A stretch of DNA of 64,000 nt from Gammaproteobacteria bacterium (GCA_021772975.1 JAJFKY010000005.1:1-64000), one strand, 5' to 3'; positions 1 to 9,010 are shown, counted from the stretch's first letter. Notes: generated from the letters alone by a model not told the origin. Program-made: numbers and translations.

Positions 1-141
1 TTTAATTTGTGGAAGCGGTAGGTGAGAAAGCTCGTCAGGGTTCGACCGATTGGCAGGAGAGCCCATCGGGGCGCACGACAGTGCGTCCGCGCAGCGGGTG
101 CGAGCCAGGGATGGCGAGCATCAATCCCACCCTCTCCGCCA
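1..141 (+). other. tRNA-Ser-like 3' end, possibly interrupted or degenerate
   Basis: Positions 124-141 read like the 3' end of a serine tRNA: the end of the T loop, a CCCAC T-stem half, a CCTCTCC acceptor half, discriminator G and CCA. Upstream, GGTGAG/CTCGTC (21-36) could be a class II variable arm, and GGGTTCGA (38-45) resembles the 5' half of a T arm. Between them lie 78 nt (46-123) with their own hairpins, for example CCGAT/ATCGG at 46-69 and GCGCAC/GTGCGT near 75-90. I cannot fold a normal tRNA with an anticodon loop here, and any 5' part lies outside the window. It may be a disrupted tRNA-Ser, an integration scar or an unrelated structured RNA. Confidence 0.35.
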
Positions 142-146
142 ATAAG

Positions 147-177
147 AAAAGGTCCGCATCAGCGGGCTTTTTTTGCT
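147..177 (+). terminator. Rho-independent terminator
   Basis: The stem AGGTCCGC/GCGGGCTT (with G-U pairs, loop ATCA) is followed by a run of T. It lies directly after the tRNA-Ser-like 3' end, which supports a real transcript ending here. Confidence 0.65.
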
Positions 178-194
178 GGGTTAACGCAAACTGA

Positions 195-664
195 GAAGAC
201 GCGGAGCGGCCTCACACCTGCAGCACTGGTTACAGGCCGGATCGACCAACCTGAACGACTTTCATTCTTATACATATCAGTAAGTTATATTGACTTTAGA
301 GGTATCAGCATAATAGATCACGACGCTCTGAAAATCGTACCGCCGGAGCATATCGCTGGTTAAAAACCCGGCAAGCTGAATCGTGCTGCTTCGGTATGGC
401 CATCGCGGTATGCTCTGAATACCGCTCAAAATTAATTTCGCTGAACGCAACAGCATCCAATCCACACTCCGGATTCCGACCCGAAACAAAGGCTCTGACA
501 GGCTGAATCATCAGTTTAAACCGCACTAATACTGAAGTAGTAATAAACTAAATACTAGTGTTAAAAGCCGTCAAATAAGCGTAATCTCGTCCATAGCATG
601 CAGGAAGTATGCAGATATAAGACTCGGATCATGGAGCTTAAATAATAAAAGAGGACAAAAAACT
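195..664. other. 470-bp intergenic region upstream of the multicopper oxidase
   Basis: No convincing gene. Short overlapping minus-strand frames (277-526) lack a recognisable domain or a good ribosome binding site. The last 130 bases are AT-rich and should hold the promoter of the multicopper oxidase gene. A weak Shine-Dalgarno (GAGG, 651-654) lies 10 nt before its ATG. Confidence 0.5.
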
Positions 665-3600
665 ATGGATAGGATATCTAATCAAGATAACTATAATCAC
701 AAAAAACACCACCTGCTCAGAATTCTAAGCGTTGTCCTTGCCTGCTGTATTGGCGCAAGTGCATATGCTGACGATCCTGGCGATCTACCCGACGGCCTTG
801 AAGACGCCAACATTGGCGCTTTTGAAGGCGGGGCCACCGGCACCGTCGAGGATGCTGCCGAGCAAAACGTTATTTCCGAAGAGGAACAGCGTGAGGACGG
901 GTTGTTTTTTAACATTCCCACCAATGGCCCACCCAGTCCGCTGTTCGGAGCCCAGCCATTCATACAGAAAATGCTGCGCTTCGAAGAGTTCGGCACTCAG
1001 CCATTAAACTCTTCAGCACGCTGGCGCCCATGTCTGCCGTTCGATCCGGACTGGCCAAGTTGCATATTCCCGCCTAAATTACCGGCACCGGACAGCGCTC
1101 AGGGCGTGCCCGACCCGGAAAATCTGGAAGGCTTTCTGGCCGAAGATCATATCTTCCCCTACCCCAGGCGCAGCTCGAACACTATTTCACGCAACCCCTG
1201 GGAGCAGGAAATCGAAGGCTATCTGGGACGTAACCTCAGACGCCCGCCGGCGGAAGGACGCCCACCCGGACGGTTGTGGTCACATCAGCGCTGGAATGAA
1301 TTCCGGCCTAAAGTGTATTTCAAGACAGCCCAGGCTGGCGCACGCGATAACGGCGGCTTCCGAGATGGAATGCAGCTGCATGAATTTAACGTGGGTGAAT
1401 TTGGCCCAGGCGGTCTATACCACAACACCGCGGGCGCACCCGGATTTGATGGCACCAATGCCGGCGTAGAGGTTCGATTCCACCCGGATATGCCGGTTCA
1501 GGACCCGTTGGCCCTGTGGACCTTCGACGGTACCTTCCCACCCAAGCTGTTGATGGCCAGGTATGGCGAATCACTGGTTATGCGTCATTACAATGCATTG
1601 CCGATTGATGTTGCCGCCAATCGCGGTTTTGGTCTGCATACCCTGTCCACGCATGAACACAATGGTCATAACCCCGCGGAAAGCGACGGTTATACCAACT
1701 CGTTCTTCTTCCCCGGTCAGTATTATGATTATCGCTGGCCAATGGTCTTAGCCGGTCACGATACGATCAATGTGACCGCTTCTGATCCGCGCGCCGGAGC
1801 GCCGGACGGACATGGCGGTATCGCACAGCTGCGCGGTGACTGGCGTGAAACCATGAGTACTCACTGGTTCCATGACCATATGCTCGATTTTACCGCCCAG
1901 AATGTTTATAAGGGCAACGCTGCCATGATGAACTACTACAGTGCGCTGGATCGTGGTAATGAAGCTCTGGATGACGGTGTTAATCTGCGTCTGCCCAGTG
2001 GTTCATCACTGGACTGGGGCAACCGTGATTATGACGTCAATCTGCTGCTGGCGGAAAAAGCCTGGGATGAGGAAGGCCAGCTGTGGTTCAACCCATTCAA
2101 CCAAACCGGCTTTATCGGTGACGTGATGACCGTCAACTGGCTGTATAAGCCTTATTTTGACGTGCGTGCCCGCCGCTATCGTTTCCGTATCCTGAATGGT
2201 TCGGTATCGCGTTACTTCAAAGTCGCGGTGGTCACCGAAACCGGTGAGCCCGTACCGTTCCACATGGTGGCCAATGACGGCAACATCATGGAACACACCG
2301 TGGCATTCGATAACGGTCAGTTACCGACCATCGGTATTGCTGAACGTTATGACATCATTATTGATTTCAGCCAGTTCCAGCCCGGTCAAAAGCTCTACAT
2401 GGTTAACATGTTGTCACAGCGCACCGGCCAGGGTACTGATGCAGTCATTCCGATGGATGAAATCCTGAGTGGCGAGTATGAAGCCATCCAGGTTGATCAG
2501 GATGGTGACGGCGTTGCCGATAGCTGGTTCAATGATCCGGTCGTTGGTAAGTTCATGGAATTCCGTGTCCACGAATACAACGACGTGGACGTGAGCATGG
2601 ACCCGGTGAATTTCGTCGCCGGTCAGCAGAAACTGATTCCACTGCGGCGTCCTACCGAGGAAGAACTGGCCAACGCGCTGCATCGCAGCTTCGAGTTCGA
2701 ACGTCAGCCTACTGACGAAGCCCCCTGGGTGATCGAAACCGATGGTGGCAAAGGCTTCAATATGGATCCACGCCGTCTGTCCGCGGCACCGACCAAGAAC
2801 TCCAGCGGTCTGGAAGTCTGGCGGATCATGAACAGCGGCACCTGGAGCCATCCGATCCATATCCACTTTGAGGAAGGTATCGTATTGCGCCGCAATGGTG
2901 TCGAGCCTCCTGAATGGGAAAAATGGGCGCGTAAAGATGTGTACCGCATCGGTCCGCAACCGGACAGTGGCACCATGGTGGAAATAGCCTTGCGCTTCCG
3001 TGAATTCGCCGGACAGTACATGGAGCATTGCCACAATACTCAGCATGAAGATCATGCCATGTTGTTACGCTGGGATATTGAAAACCCCGGTCAGACCCGT
3101 ACCATGCCTGCACCTATCCCGACCTGGGACGGCGTCAGCTATGTTGACACCCTGGCTCTGCCAACCGCACGCACCGGTGATGATGTCGGTCAGTTCGGCC
3201 CGACCCTGGATGGTCAAGCGGTCTCAATCTGGGTTGAGGGTATGGAAATTGAGGAAATCGACCTCGTTAACGTGGAAATCGGCAGTGCGCTGAACCCCAC
3301 CGAGGACGAACGCTCAGTAGGCAAATATCCGCTGCGGCGCGGCATCAATATTGATGATCAGGGCAATGAAAGAGAAGTCTTCTTTATCCTGCATGACATT
3401 TCCGACGAAGATCTGGCCGATGACATGGGCATTATCTGGGCCGGCGGACTGGTCGGCACACCGGAAGCGGCCACCTCCGAAGCGGAAGTATCGGACAGCG
3501 GCGTGTTCACCTTCTTTGGTGATCTGCCCAATCCGATTACCCGTATTCACCCGGATTTCGTACAGTTCAATGATCCCAATATTCCGCCTCAAAGCGCGGA

Positions 3601-4387
3601 TAATAACTACTCTCCGCTACGCCGGATGACGATTGCCGGTAAAGATGTGATTGTAAATGCCTTCTTTATCCAGTGGGGTGATGAGGACTGGGAACATCTG
3701 AGAATAGATCAGAACTGTACTTCCTTCCCGGATGATCCACCCAATACCACTTGCCGTTATAACGGTCAGAACTGGGGTGGTGATACCGGCCATGTGCTGG
3801 AAATCAATACCACCGCGGCACAGCCGTATGCGAAACTGAAACTGCATAAATCCTGGACGGATAATGGCGACTACAATCCTTATTACGTGGTAGTCGATTC
3901 CTTCCCGGCTGGTCCTGCCAATAATATGGGTATCCCATACGTGCCGAAACATGCCTTCCTGGCGGGCGCTGCGGTACCACTGGTGCAGTTCGTGCCACCT
4001 GAGCCATTGGTTGGTCGTTATCCTCCTACCGGTACACTGCCTAATAACCTGTCAGGCGGTGGCCCATTGGGCGGACAAATCGGCATTCCATCGTATTTCA
4101 TGCCTGGTGAAGAGTTCAGCCCGATGTGGCACATCGGTTTCGCCAACTGGCTGGAACCGTCGACCGAAGTTGTGAAAGGCTTGAATCGCCTGAAACAGCT
4201 GCGTGAGATTGGCGCTCTTGAAATTCATGAGTGGCCGGCTATCAAGATTGGTGATAATGATTATGATTTTGCAAATCTGAATTCACCACACGTGGTCAAC
4301 TGCCCGACACCGGTGACTATTGACCGTAAGATGCATGACAACAACAAACTGGTTAAAGCAGCCATGATGGCGGCATCCAGCGAATAG
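665..4387 (+). CDS. Very large secreted multicopper oxidase
   Basis: A 1240-residue exported protein with a Sec signal ending near AYADD (about residue 36). All four multicopper oxidase copper motifs are present in order: HEHNGH near residue 330, HWFHDH near 400-405, HPIHIHF at 729-735, and HCHNTQH with EDHAM from 788, which carries the T1 Cys, the His and a methionine at the axial position. It should oxidise a substrate outside the cytoplasm and reduce O2 to water. Classical laccases are near 500-600 residues; here about 400 residues follow the last copper motif with no domain I recognise. Very large bacterial enzymes of this class include Mn(II) oxidases such as MnxG, but substrate cannot be read from sequence. 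The downstream copper-chaperone fusion supports a copper-loaded enzyme. Confidence 0.9.
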   Translation: MDRISNQDNYNHKKHHLLRILSVVLACCIGASAYADDPGDLPDGLEDANIGAFEGGATGTVEDAAEQNVISEEEQREDGLFFNIPTNGPPSPLFGAQPFIQKMLRFEEFGTQPLNSSARWRPCLPFDPDWPSCIFPPKLPAPDSAQGVPDPENLEGFLAEDHIFPYPRRSSNTISRNPWEQEIEGYLGRNLRRPPAEGRPPGRLWSHQRWNEFRPKVYFKTAQAGARDNGGFRDGMQLHEFNVGEFGPGGLYHNTAGAPGFDGTNAGVEVRFHPDMPVQDPLALWTFDGTFPPKLLMARYGESLVMRHYNALPIDVAANRGFGLHTLSTHEHNGHNPAESDGYTNSFFFPGQYYDYRWPMVLAGHDTINVTASDPRAGAPDGHGGIAQLRGDWRETMSTHWFHDHMLDFTAQNVYKGNAAMMNYYSALDRGNEALDDGVNLRLPSGSSLDWGNRDYDVNLLLAEKAWDEEGQLWFNPFNQTGFIGDVMTVNWLYKPYFDVRARRYRFRILNGSVSRYFKVAVVTETGEPVPFHMVANDGNIMEHTVAFDNGQLPTIGIAERYDIIIDFSQFQPGQKLYMVNMLSQRTGQGTDAVIPMDEILSGEYEAIQVDQDGDGVADSWFNDPVVGKFMEFRVHEYNDVDVSMDPVNFVAGQQKLIPLRRPTEEELANALHRSFEFERQPTDEAPWVIETDGGKGFNMDPRRLSAAPTKNSSGLEVWRIMNSGTWSHPIHIHFEEGIVLRRNGVEPPEWEKWARKDVYRIGPQPDSGTMVEIALRFREFAGQYMEHCHNTQHEDHAMLLRWDIENPGQTRTMPAPIPTWDGVSYVDTLALPTARTGDDVGQFGPTLDGQAVSIWVEGMEIEEIDLVNVEIGSALNPTEDERSVGKYPLRRGINIDDQGNEREVFFILHDISDEDLADDMGIIWAGGLVGTPEAATSEAEVSDSGVFTFFGDLPNPITRIHPDFVQFNDPNIPPQSADNNYSPLRRMTIAGKDVIVNAFFIQWGDEDWEHLRIDQNCTSFPDDPPNTTCRYNGQNWGGDTGHVLEINTTAAQPYAKLKLHKSWTDNGDYNPYYVVVDSFPAGPANNMGIPYVPKHAFLAGAAVPLVQFVPPEPLVGRYPPTGTLPNNLSGGGPLGGQIGIPSYFMPGEEFSPMWHIGFANWLEPSTEVVKGLNRLKQLREIGALEIHEWPAIKIGDNDYDFANLNSPHVVNCPTPVTIDRKMHDNNKLVKAAMMAASSE

Positions 4388-4410
4388 TTATTCATCGATA
4401 AACTATGCAC

Positions 4411-4444
4411 CCACAGAGCGTGTAACAGCGCTCTGTGGTTTTTT
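4411..4444 (+). terminator. Strong intrinsic terminator between oxidase and Sco fusion
   Basis: Perfect 10-bp stem CCACAGAGCG/CGCTCTGTGG (4411-4420 and 4429-4438) with an 8-nt loop, followed by six T. It ends only about 15 nt before the start of the next gene, so that gene must depend on read-through or processing, or on a promoter embedded here. Confidence 0.85.
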
Positions 4445-4458
4445 AACTTTAGTGATTG

Positions 4459-5799
4459 ATGAATATGACTATGGATAGCAAATATAACTTTCTGACAGCA
4501 GCACTTGTGCTGCTGTTGGCGTTTGCAGCTGAACCTACATTGGCTGAAAGCCGTTGGGGTGCGAAATATTTCCCGAATGTTGAGCTGACCAGCCATACCG
4601 GAGAGAAACTGCGCTTTTTTGATGACCTGATCAAAGACAAGGTCGTCGTTATCAATTTTATTTATACCACCTGCCCGGACGTCTGCCCGATGGAAACCGC
4701 CCAGCTGACCCGGGTGCAAAGAATACTGGGTGACCGTTTGGGCCACGATGTGTTTTTCTATTCCATCACCATTGACCCCGATCACGACACGCCTGAAGTG
4801 CTCAAAGATTATCGTGACCGGTTTGGCGCAAAATGGACGTTCCTGACCGGAGATGAGCAGGACATTATCAGCTTGCGGCGTAAGCTGGGGCTGTACATAG
4901 AGGATATCGGTGGCGGCGAGAATAACCATAATGTCAATATGATTATGGGCAACCAGAAAACCGGGCGCTGGATGAAACGTTCACCGTTCGAAAACCCTTA
5001 TGTCATGGCTGATCAGATCGGCAACTGGCTGCATGGCTGGAAAATGCCACAGGAGCTTAAGGATTATGCCAGCGTGCCTGAACTGCGCAATATGTCCGCC
5101 GGTGAAAAACTGTTCCGGACACGTTGCACCAGTTGTCATACCATCGATGGCACCAGTGACTCAGAGATTGGGCCGGATCTGCTCGGCGTTACCCGCAGAC
5201 GTGACCGCACCTGGTTAATCAACTGGATGCGGGCGCCCGATGAGATGCTGGCCAATCAGGATTCTATCGCGATTGAGATGTACAACCGTTTTAACCAGAT
5301 TCCCATGCCGAATATGGATCTCAGTCAGGTTGATGTGAAAGACCTGATCAACTACATGCAGGCTGAAACTGACCGGGTGCTGGGCGATGATGCTACCGCC
5401 ACCGCGGGTAACCTTTCAGCCGCAGCACCGGATGAAGATGTGGTCGCGACCATGAATGCCTGGGTTCGCGAAGCGCTGCCCGGCGCGCCTGTCAATGCAG
5501 GCTATATGACGCTGATCAATCTCGGCCGCGAAGACCTGAAACTGGAATCCGTGGATGCCGAAAACTTTGGCAAGGTGGAAATTCACAATATGGCAACCGT
5601 AGACGGCATGATGAAAATGCAGCGCGTCGCTGAACTCACCATTCCGGCCAGCGGTAAGGTCAGCCTGAAGCCCGGCGGCATGCATTTGATGCTGATGCAA
5701 CCGGAACAGGAACTGGCCAGTGGTGACCAGGTCAGGATGAAGCTGAATTTTTCCTCCGGACGAAGCCAGACACTGACACTGTCGGTAAGAGATCAATAA
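4459..5799 (+). CDS. Sco - cytochrome c - PCuAC copper chaperone fusion
   Basis: A three-part exported protein of about 446 residues. After a signal peptide (to about residue 29) comes a SCO1/SenC thioredoxin-fold domain with the copper motif CPDVCP (72-77) and the conserved distal His in NNHNVNM (H157). Next is a class I cytochrome c domain with the haem motif CTSCH (223-227) and a likely axial Met in PMPNM. Last is a PCuAC domain with H376-x-M378 and the terminal H409-L-M411. Sco and PCuAC normally act together to load copper into oxidases. The fusion next to the multicopper oxidase suggests it metallates or delivers electrons to that enzyme. ATG at 4459 is chosen over the TTG at 4456; ATGs at 4465 and 4471 are also possible. 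No clear ribosome binding site is seen. Confidence 0.9.
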   Translation: MNMTMDSKYNFLTAALVLLLAFAAEPTLAESRWGAKYFPNVELTSHTGEKLRFFDDLIKDKVVVINFIYTTCPDVCPMETAQLTRVQRILGDRLGHDVFFYSITIDPDHDTPEVLKDYRDRFGAKWTFLTGDEQDIISLRRKLGLYIEDIGGGENNHNVNMIMGNQKTGRWMKRSPFENPYVMADQIGNWLHGWKMPQELKDYASVPELRNMSAGEKLFRTRCTSCHTIDGTSDSEIGPDLLGVTRRRDRTWLINWMRAPDEMLANQDSIAIEMYNRFNQIPMPNMDLSQVDVKDLINYMQAETDRVLGDDATATAGNLSAAAPDEDVVATMNAWVREALPGAPVNAGYMTLINLGREDLKLESVDAENFGKVEIHNMATVDGMMKMQRVAELTIPASGKVSLKPGGMHLMLMQPEQELASGDQVRMKLNFSSGRSQTLTLSVRDQ

Positions 5800-5818
5800 C
5801 CCGCTACCTACTTCGCCA

Positions 5819-5840
5819 CAGGGCCTGATCACAGGCCCTG
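5819..5840. terminator. Hairpin downstream of Sco fusion
   Basis: Perfect 9-bp inverted repeat CAGGGCCTG/CAGGCCCTG with loop ATCA, 20 nt after the stop. There is no T run, so it may be a weak or Rho-assisted terminator or a stabilising hairpin. Confidence 0.5.
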
Positions 5841-6002
5841 ACTGGTTCCTAGGACTGATTTGCTGACACAGCTGGAGCAGTCCAAGCCGACAACTTGTCT
5901 GGTTTGCACTGACTCAAAGCATTTCTGGCTGTGTACTGGCAAGCCTGGATTGGCTGTCGGCGGCTATAATGACAGACAATCAACGCCGCACAGGTTGCCA
6001 GC

Positions 6003-6383
6003 ATGCCGCACAAAAAGTTTCTCTGCCCGGATGGTCAGGATGTTATCAAGGCGCATGCGTTAAGCCTGCCGGAAGCGGCCGAAGAGCATCCGTGGGATCA
6101 TGATGCCATCAAGGTGCGTAAGAAAACCTTTGTATTCCTATCCGGTAAACAACGCACCGATGGCAGTTTTTCCATGTCGGTCAAGCTGCCGGAATCGGCG
6201 GAAGTGGTGTTAATGATGCCATTTACCGAACCCACTGGTTATGGATTAGGTAAAAGCAATTGGATCACGGCCGAGTTTCAGCCGGGTGATGAATTGCCGG
6301 TCGATATGTTAAACGCCTGGATTACTGAAAGCTATCGTGCGATTGCGCCCAAAACACTCAGCAGGCAGCTCGGCGAAGCATGA
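6003..6383 (+). CDS. MmcQ/YjbR family protein
   Basis: A 126-residue cytoplasmic protein of the MmcQ/YjbR (DUF419) family, recognised by the HPWDHDAIKVRKKTFVFL stretch near residues 29-46, the SVKLPE segment and the C-terminal WITESYRAIAPK. The fold is described as CyaY-like and DNA binding has been proposed, but the cellular role is not established. Length is normal for the family. It stands alone between the copper locus and the BI-1 gene, and no ribosome binding site is obvious before the ATG. Confidence 0.85.
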   Translation: MPHKKFLCPDGQDVIKAHALSLPEAAEEHPWDHDAIKVRKKTFVFLSGKQRTDGSFSMSVKLPESAEVVLMMPFTEPTGYGLGKSNWITAEFQPGDELPVDMLNAWITESYRAIAPKTLSRQLGEA

Positions 6384-6503
6384 CTTCCTGCCTATTGTAA
6401 AATCAACAAAAAAAACCAATTGTGGAACCCATACGCTGGCGCTGCACTCCAAGCTGCAACACGTTAGAATAGACCCTGCAAGGAATATACCTGGAGATCG
6501 TTA

Positions 6504-7196
6504 ATGGATAAATCCGTCGTTCGTCAATACTCACAAACCGGTACCCATGGACAGGATTTGCTGTCTACCGCTGCCGGTAACAAAGTACTGCGCAACACCT
6601 ACCTGCTGCTGTCGATGACCCTGCTCTTCAGCGGTGTTATGGCCTGGGTCGCGGCGGCCAACAACTGGCCGTATCTGGGGCCATGGGTCACTCTGGGCGG
6701 CTATTTCGGCCTGTTATTTCTGACCACCTCACTGCGTAACAGCGCCTGGGGGCTATTGTCCATCTTTGCCCTGACCGGCTTCATGGGCGCCACCCTGGGA
6801 CCAATCATCAGCATGTATACCAATGCCTTCAGCAACGGCAGCCAACTGGTGATCATGGCAATGGGCGGCACCGGGGTTATTTTTCTGGGCATGTCCGGAC
6901 TGGCGCTGGTCAGCAAGCGCGATTTCAGCTGGCTCGGGAAGTTTCTGTTTATCGGGATTCTGGTTGCTTTCGTGGCAGGTCTGGGAGCGCTCTTTTTTGA
7001 TATGCCTGCGTTGTCGCTGGCGGTATCCAGTGCCTTCGTAATGCTGATGGCCGGTCTGATTCTCTACCAGACCCAGGCGATTATCCGTGGCGGTGAAACC
7101 AACTACATCATGGCGACCATCACTTTGTTCGTGGCCATCTATAATCTGTTTACCAGCCTGCTGCATTTGCTGGGCTTTTTTGCCGGCGAAGATTAA
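6504..7196 (+). CDS. Bax inhibitor-1/YccA family membrane protein
   Basis: A 230-residue polytopic protein with about seven hydrophobic segments starting near residue 30, typical of the BI-1/YccA/YbhL family. In proteobacteria YccA modulates the membrane protease FtsH, and other members are pH-sensitive calcium leak channels. Features include the N-terminal AGNKVLRNTYLLLSMTLL segment and the C-terminal FVAIYNLFTSLLHLLGFFAG. A good Shine-Dalgarno (TGGAG) lies upstream of the ATG. It appears monocistronic, since a strong terminator follows 23 nt after the stop. Confidence 0.93.
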   Translation: MDKSVVRQYSQTGTHGQDLLSTAAGNKVLRNTYLLLSMTLLFSGVMAWVAAANNWPYLGPWVTLGGYFGLLFLTTSLRNSAWGLLSIFALTGFMGATLGPIISMYTNAFSNGSQLVIMAMGGTGVIFLGMSGLALVSKRDFSWLGKFLFIGILVAFVAGLGALFFDMPALSLAVSSAFVMLMAGLILYQTQAIIRGGETNYIMATITLFVAIYNLFTSLLHLLGFFAGED

Positions 7197-7218
7197 AGTC
7201 GCTCGGTAATCCTTATCC

Positions 7219-7243
7219 AAGGCCGCTGACAGCGGCCTTTTTT
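7219..7243 (+). terminator. Rho-independent terminator after BI-1 gene
   Basis: AAGGCCGCT/AGCGGCCTT stem of 9 bp with a 3-nt loop and a T run. Confidence 0.9.
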
Positions 7244-7314
7244 GCTACGCTGGTGACACCGGTCTGGTAAGATGGCCGAGATAAGATTGGCAGCATAATG
7301 CAAGGATTCATAGC

Positions 7315-7623
7315 ATGAATAAATCATCCACCAAGGGTTTTGGAATGGTTGTCCTGTGGGTTGCACTGATTGGCATACCCGGCAGCGCCGCACTCGCGGA
7401 TGTCCTGCTCATTGATGAGGTTCGCGCCAGCAGATCAATGGATTTGCCTGATAACGGTTTGAGCATGCAGTCGGTTGAAAATCGCTGGGGTACCCCGCTA
7501 CAACGTTACGGCGCTGTTGGCGAACCACCGATCACCCGCTGGCAGTATTCCGAATACAGCGTTTATTTTGAACACGACCTGGTTATTACCAGCGTGCTGC
7601 ACAACGACGTCAGCAGCCAGTAA
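7315..7623 (+). CDS. Small exported conserved hypothetical protein
   Basis: A 102-residue protein with a signal peptide (hydrophobic core about residues 8-27, cleavage near ALA-D). The mature part contains SVENRWGTPLQRYGAVG followed by PPITRWQYSEYSVYFEHD, a pattern I associate with small periplasmic proteins widespread in gammaproteobacteria, loosely resembling SmpA/OmlA-type folds. Function is unknown. A TraB-family gene begins 46 nt after its stop on the same strand, so the two may be cotranscribed. Confidence 0.75.
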   Translation: MNKSSTKGFGMVVLWVALIGIPGSAALADVLLIDEVRASRSMDLPDNGLSMQSVENRWGTPLQRYGAVGEPPITRWQYSEYSVYFEHDLVITSVLHNDVSSQ

Positions 7624-7669
7624 CGCCACCCACTCACACACCTGACCAGCGATAGCTGGAGTTATCGCT

Positions 7670-9001
7670 ATGCCTGAACATTTCAACGCCACTGATCCTG
7701 CCGATGAATCCGGTTCTAATGCCAGTTCTGATGCTGTGGACACCCCGAAAGCCGATCCGCCCAGCCCATCGGAGCTACCGACCGATCCGGCGGACATCCA
7801 GCAATGGCTAAGTGATCAGCCCTGGCGGGAAATAACCCGTGACGGTGTTGATTACTGCATTCTGGGGACCGCGCACGTCTCCCGGCGCAGCGCGGAGGTG
7901 GTAGCCGGACTGATTGATTCGCGCCAGTTTGACGCGGTCGCTATCGAGCTTTGCCCCAGCCGGCACAAATTACTCACCGACAGCCAGCAATGGCAATCAA
8001 CTGATTTGTTTGCCCTGATCCGGCAGGGTAAAGCCGGTCTGATGCTGGCCAACCTGGTGTTATCAGGCTATCAGAAACGGCTGGCCAAGCAGTTTGGAAT
8101 TGAACCGGGCGCGGAGATGCGCGCTGCCATGCAGGCCGCGCAACAGCACAATCTGCCACTGCAGTTAATTGATCGTGATCTGGGCACCACCATGAAGCGG
8201 GTCTGGCGCAGTCTGGGGTTCTGGAATCGGTTGATGTTGTTTACCGGTCTGATCACCAGTGTGTTTTCGCGCGAAACGGTCAGCGAAGATGATATTGAAA
8301 AGCTCAAAGAAGGCGACATGCTGGAAAGCGCCTTCGCTGAATTTGCAGCACAGTCCCCCGCTCTGTTCAACGCCTTGATAGCCGAGCGCGACGGCTACAT
8401 GGCCGCCCGCCTGAGGGCGGAGAATCCGGTGGTGGAAAGACTTCAGCCCCACCGGGTACTGGTTGTGATAGGGGCTGGGCATCTGCAGGGACTGGCCAGA
8501 CAGCTGCGTGAAGAGCAAGCCGATCCAGACGGCATCAGCGCCGAATTAACGCATATCCCGCCCGCCTCACGCTGGCCGAAGATCATACCCTGGTTGATTG
8601 TGGCATTGATTACCGCCGGCTTTGCCTTTGGCTTTATGCGTAATGCCGACCTGGGCTGGAATCTGGTTAAAACCTGGGTAGTGATTAATGGCGGTCTGGC
8701 TGCACTGGGTGCCATCATTGCCCGCGCTCATCCGTTAACCGTGTTAAGTGCTCTGGTTGGAGCCCCGCTGACCTCACTCAACCCCACCATTGGCGCCGGC
8801 ATGGTGACCGCCAGTGTGGAAGCCTGGGTGCGCAAGCCCAATGTGGCCGATTTTGAAACCCTGCGGGATGATGTCATCGAATTATCCGGCTGGTGGCGGA
8901 ACCGGGTCGCGCGCACGCTGCTGGTGTTTTTCCTGTGCACGCTGGGATCCGCGATAGGTACCTGGGTAGCCGGTTTTTCGATTATTCAGCAACTGTCTTA
9001 A
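7670..9001 (+). CDS. TraB/GumN family membrane protein
   Basis: A 443-residue protein of the TraB (pheromone shutdown) family. The first 300 residues form the conserved domain: LGTAHVSRRSAEVV near residues 63-76, a central ERDGYMA, and VVIGAGHLQGL. These are the His and acidic motifs of the TIKI/TraB fold, proposed to be metal-dependent hydrolases. The C-terminal 140 residues hold several membrane segments. The acidic, Ser/Pro-rich first 40 residues look disordered. dusB begins 9 nt after the stop, so the two are probably cotranscribed. Substrate unknown. Confidence 0.85.
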   Translation: MPEHFNATDPADESGSNASSDAVDTPKADPPSPSELPTDPADIQQWLSDQPWREITRDGVDYCILGTAHVSRRSAEVVAGLIDSRQFDAVAIELCPSRHKLLTDSQQWQSTDLFALIRQGKAGLMLANLVLSGYQKRLAKQFGIEPGAEMRAAMQAAQQHNLPLQLIDRDLGTTMKRVWRSLGFWNRLMLFTGLITSVFSRETVSEDDIEKLKEGDMLESAFAEFAAQSPALFNALIAERDGYMAARLRAENPVVERLQPHRVLVVIGAGHLQGLARQLREEQADPDGISAELTHIPPASRWPKIIPWLIVALITAGFAFGFMRNADLGWNLVKTWVVINGGLAALGAIIARAHPLTVLSALVGAPLTSLNPTIGAGMVTASVEAWVRKPNVADFETLRDDVIELSGWWRNRVARTLLVFFLCTLGSAIGTWVAGFSIIQQLS

Positions 9002-9010
9002 CCGGCCGCC

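Noticed and set aside
1-141. An intact tRNA gene from 56 (GGAGAG) to 141 (CCA), 86 nt
   Set aside because: The ends can pair but there is no D arm, no anticodon arm and no TTCRA loop in the right place.
277-526. Two overlapping minus-strand open frames upstream of the multicopper oxidase
   Set aside because: No domain, signal peptide or ribosome binding site; compositions look random.
2414-3055. 213-residue minus-strand open frame inside the multicopper oxidase
   Set aside because: It is antisense to a well-supported coding region with all copper motifs and shows no family features.
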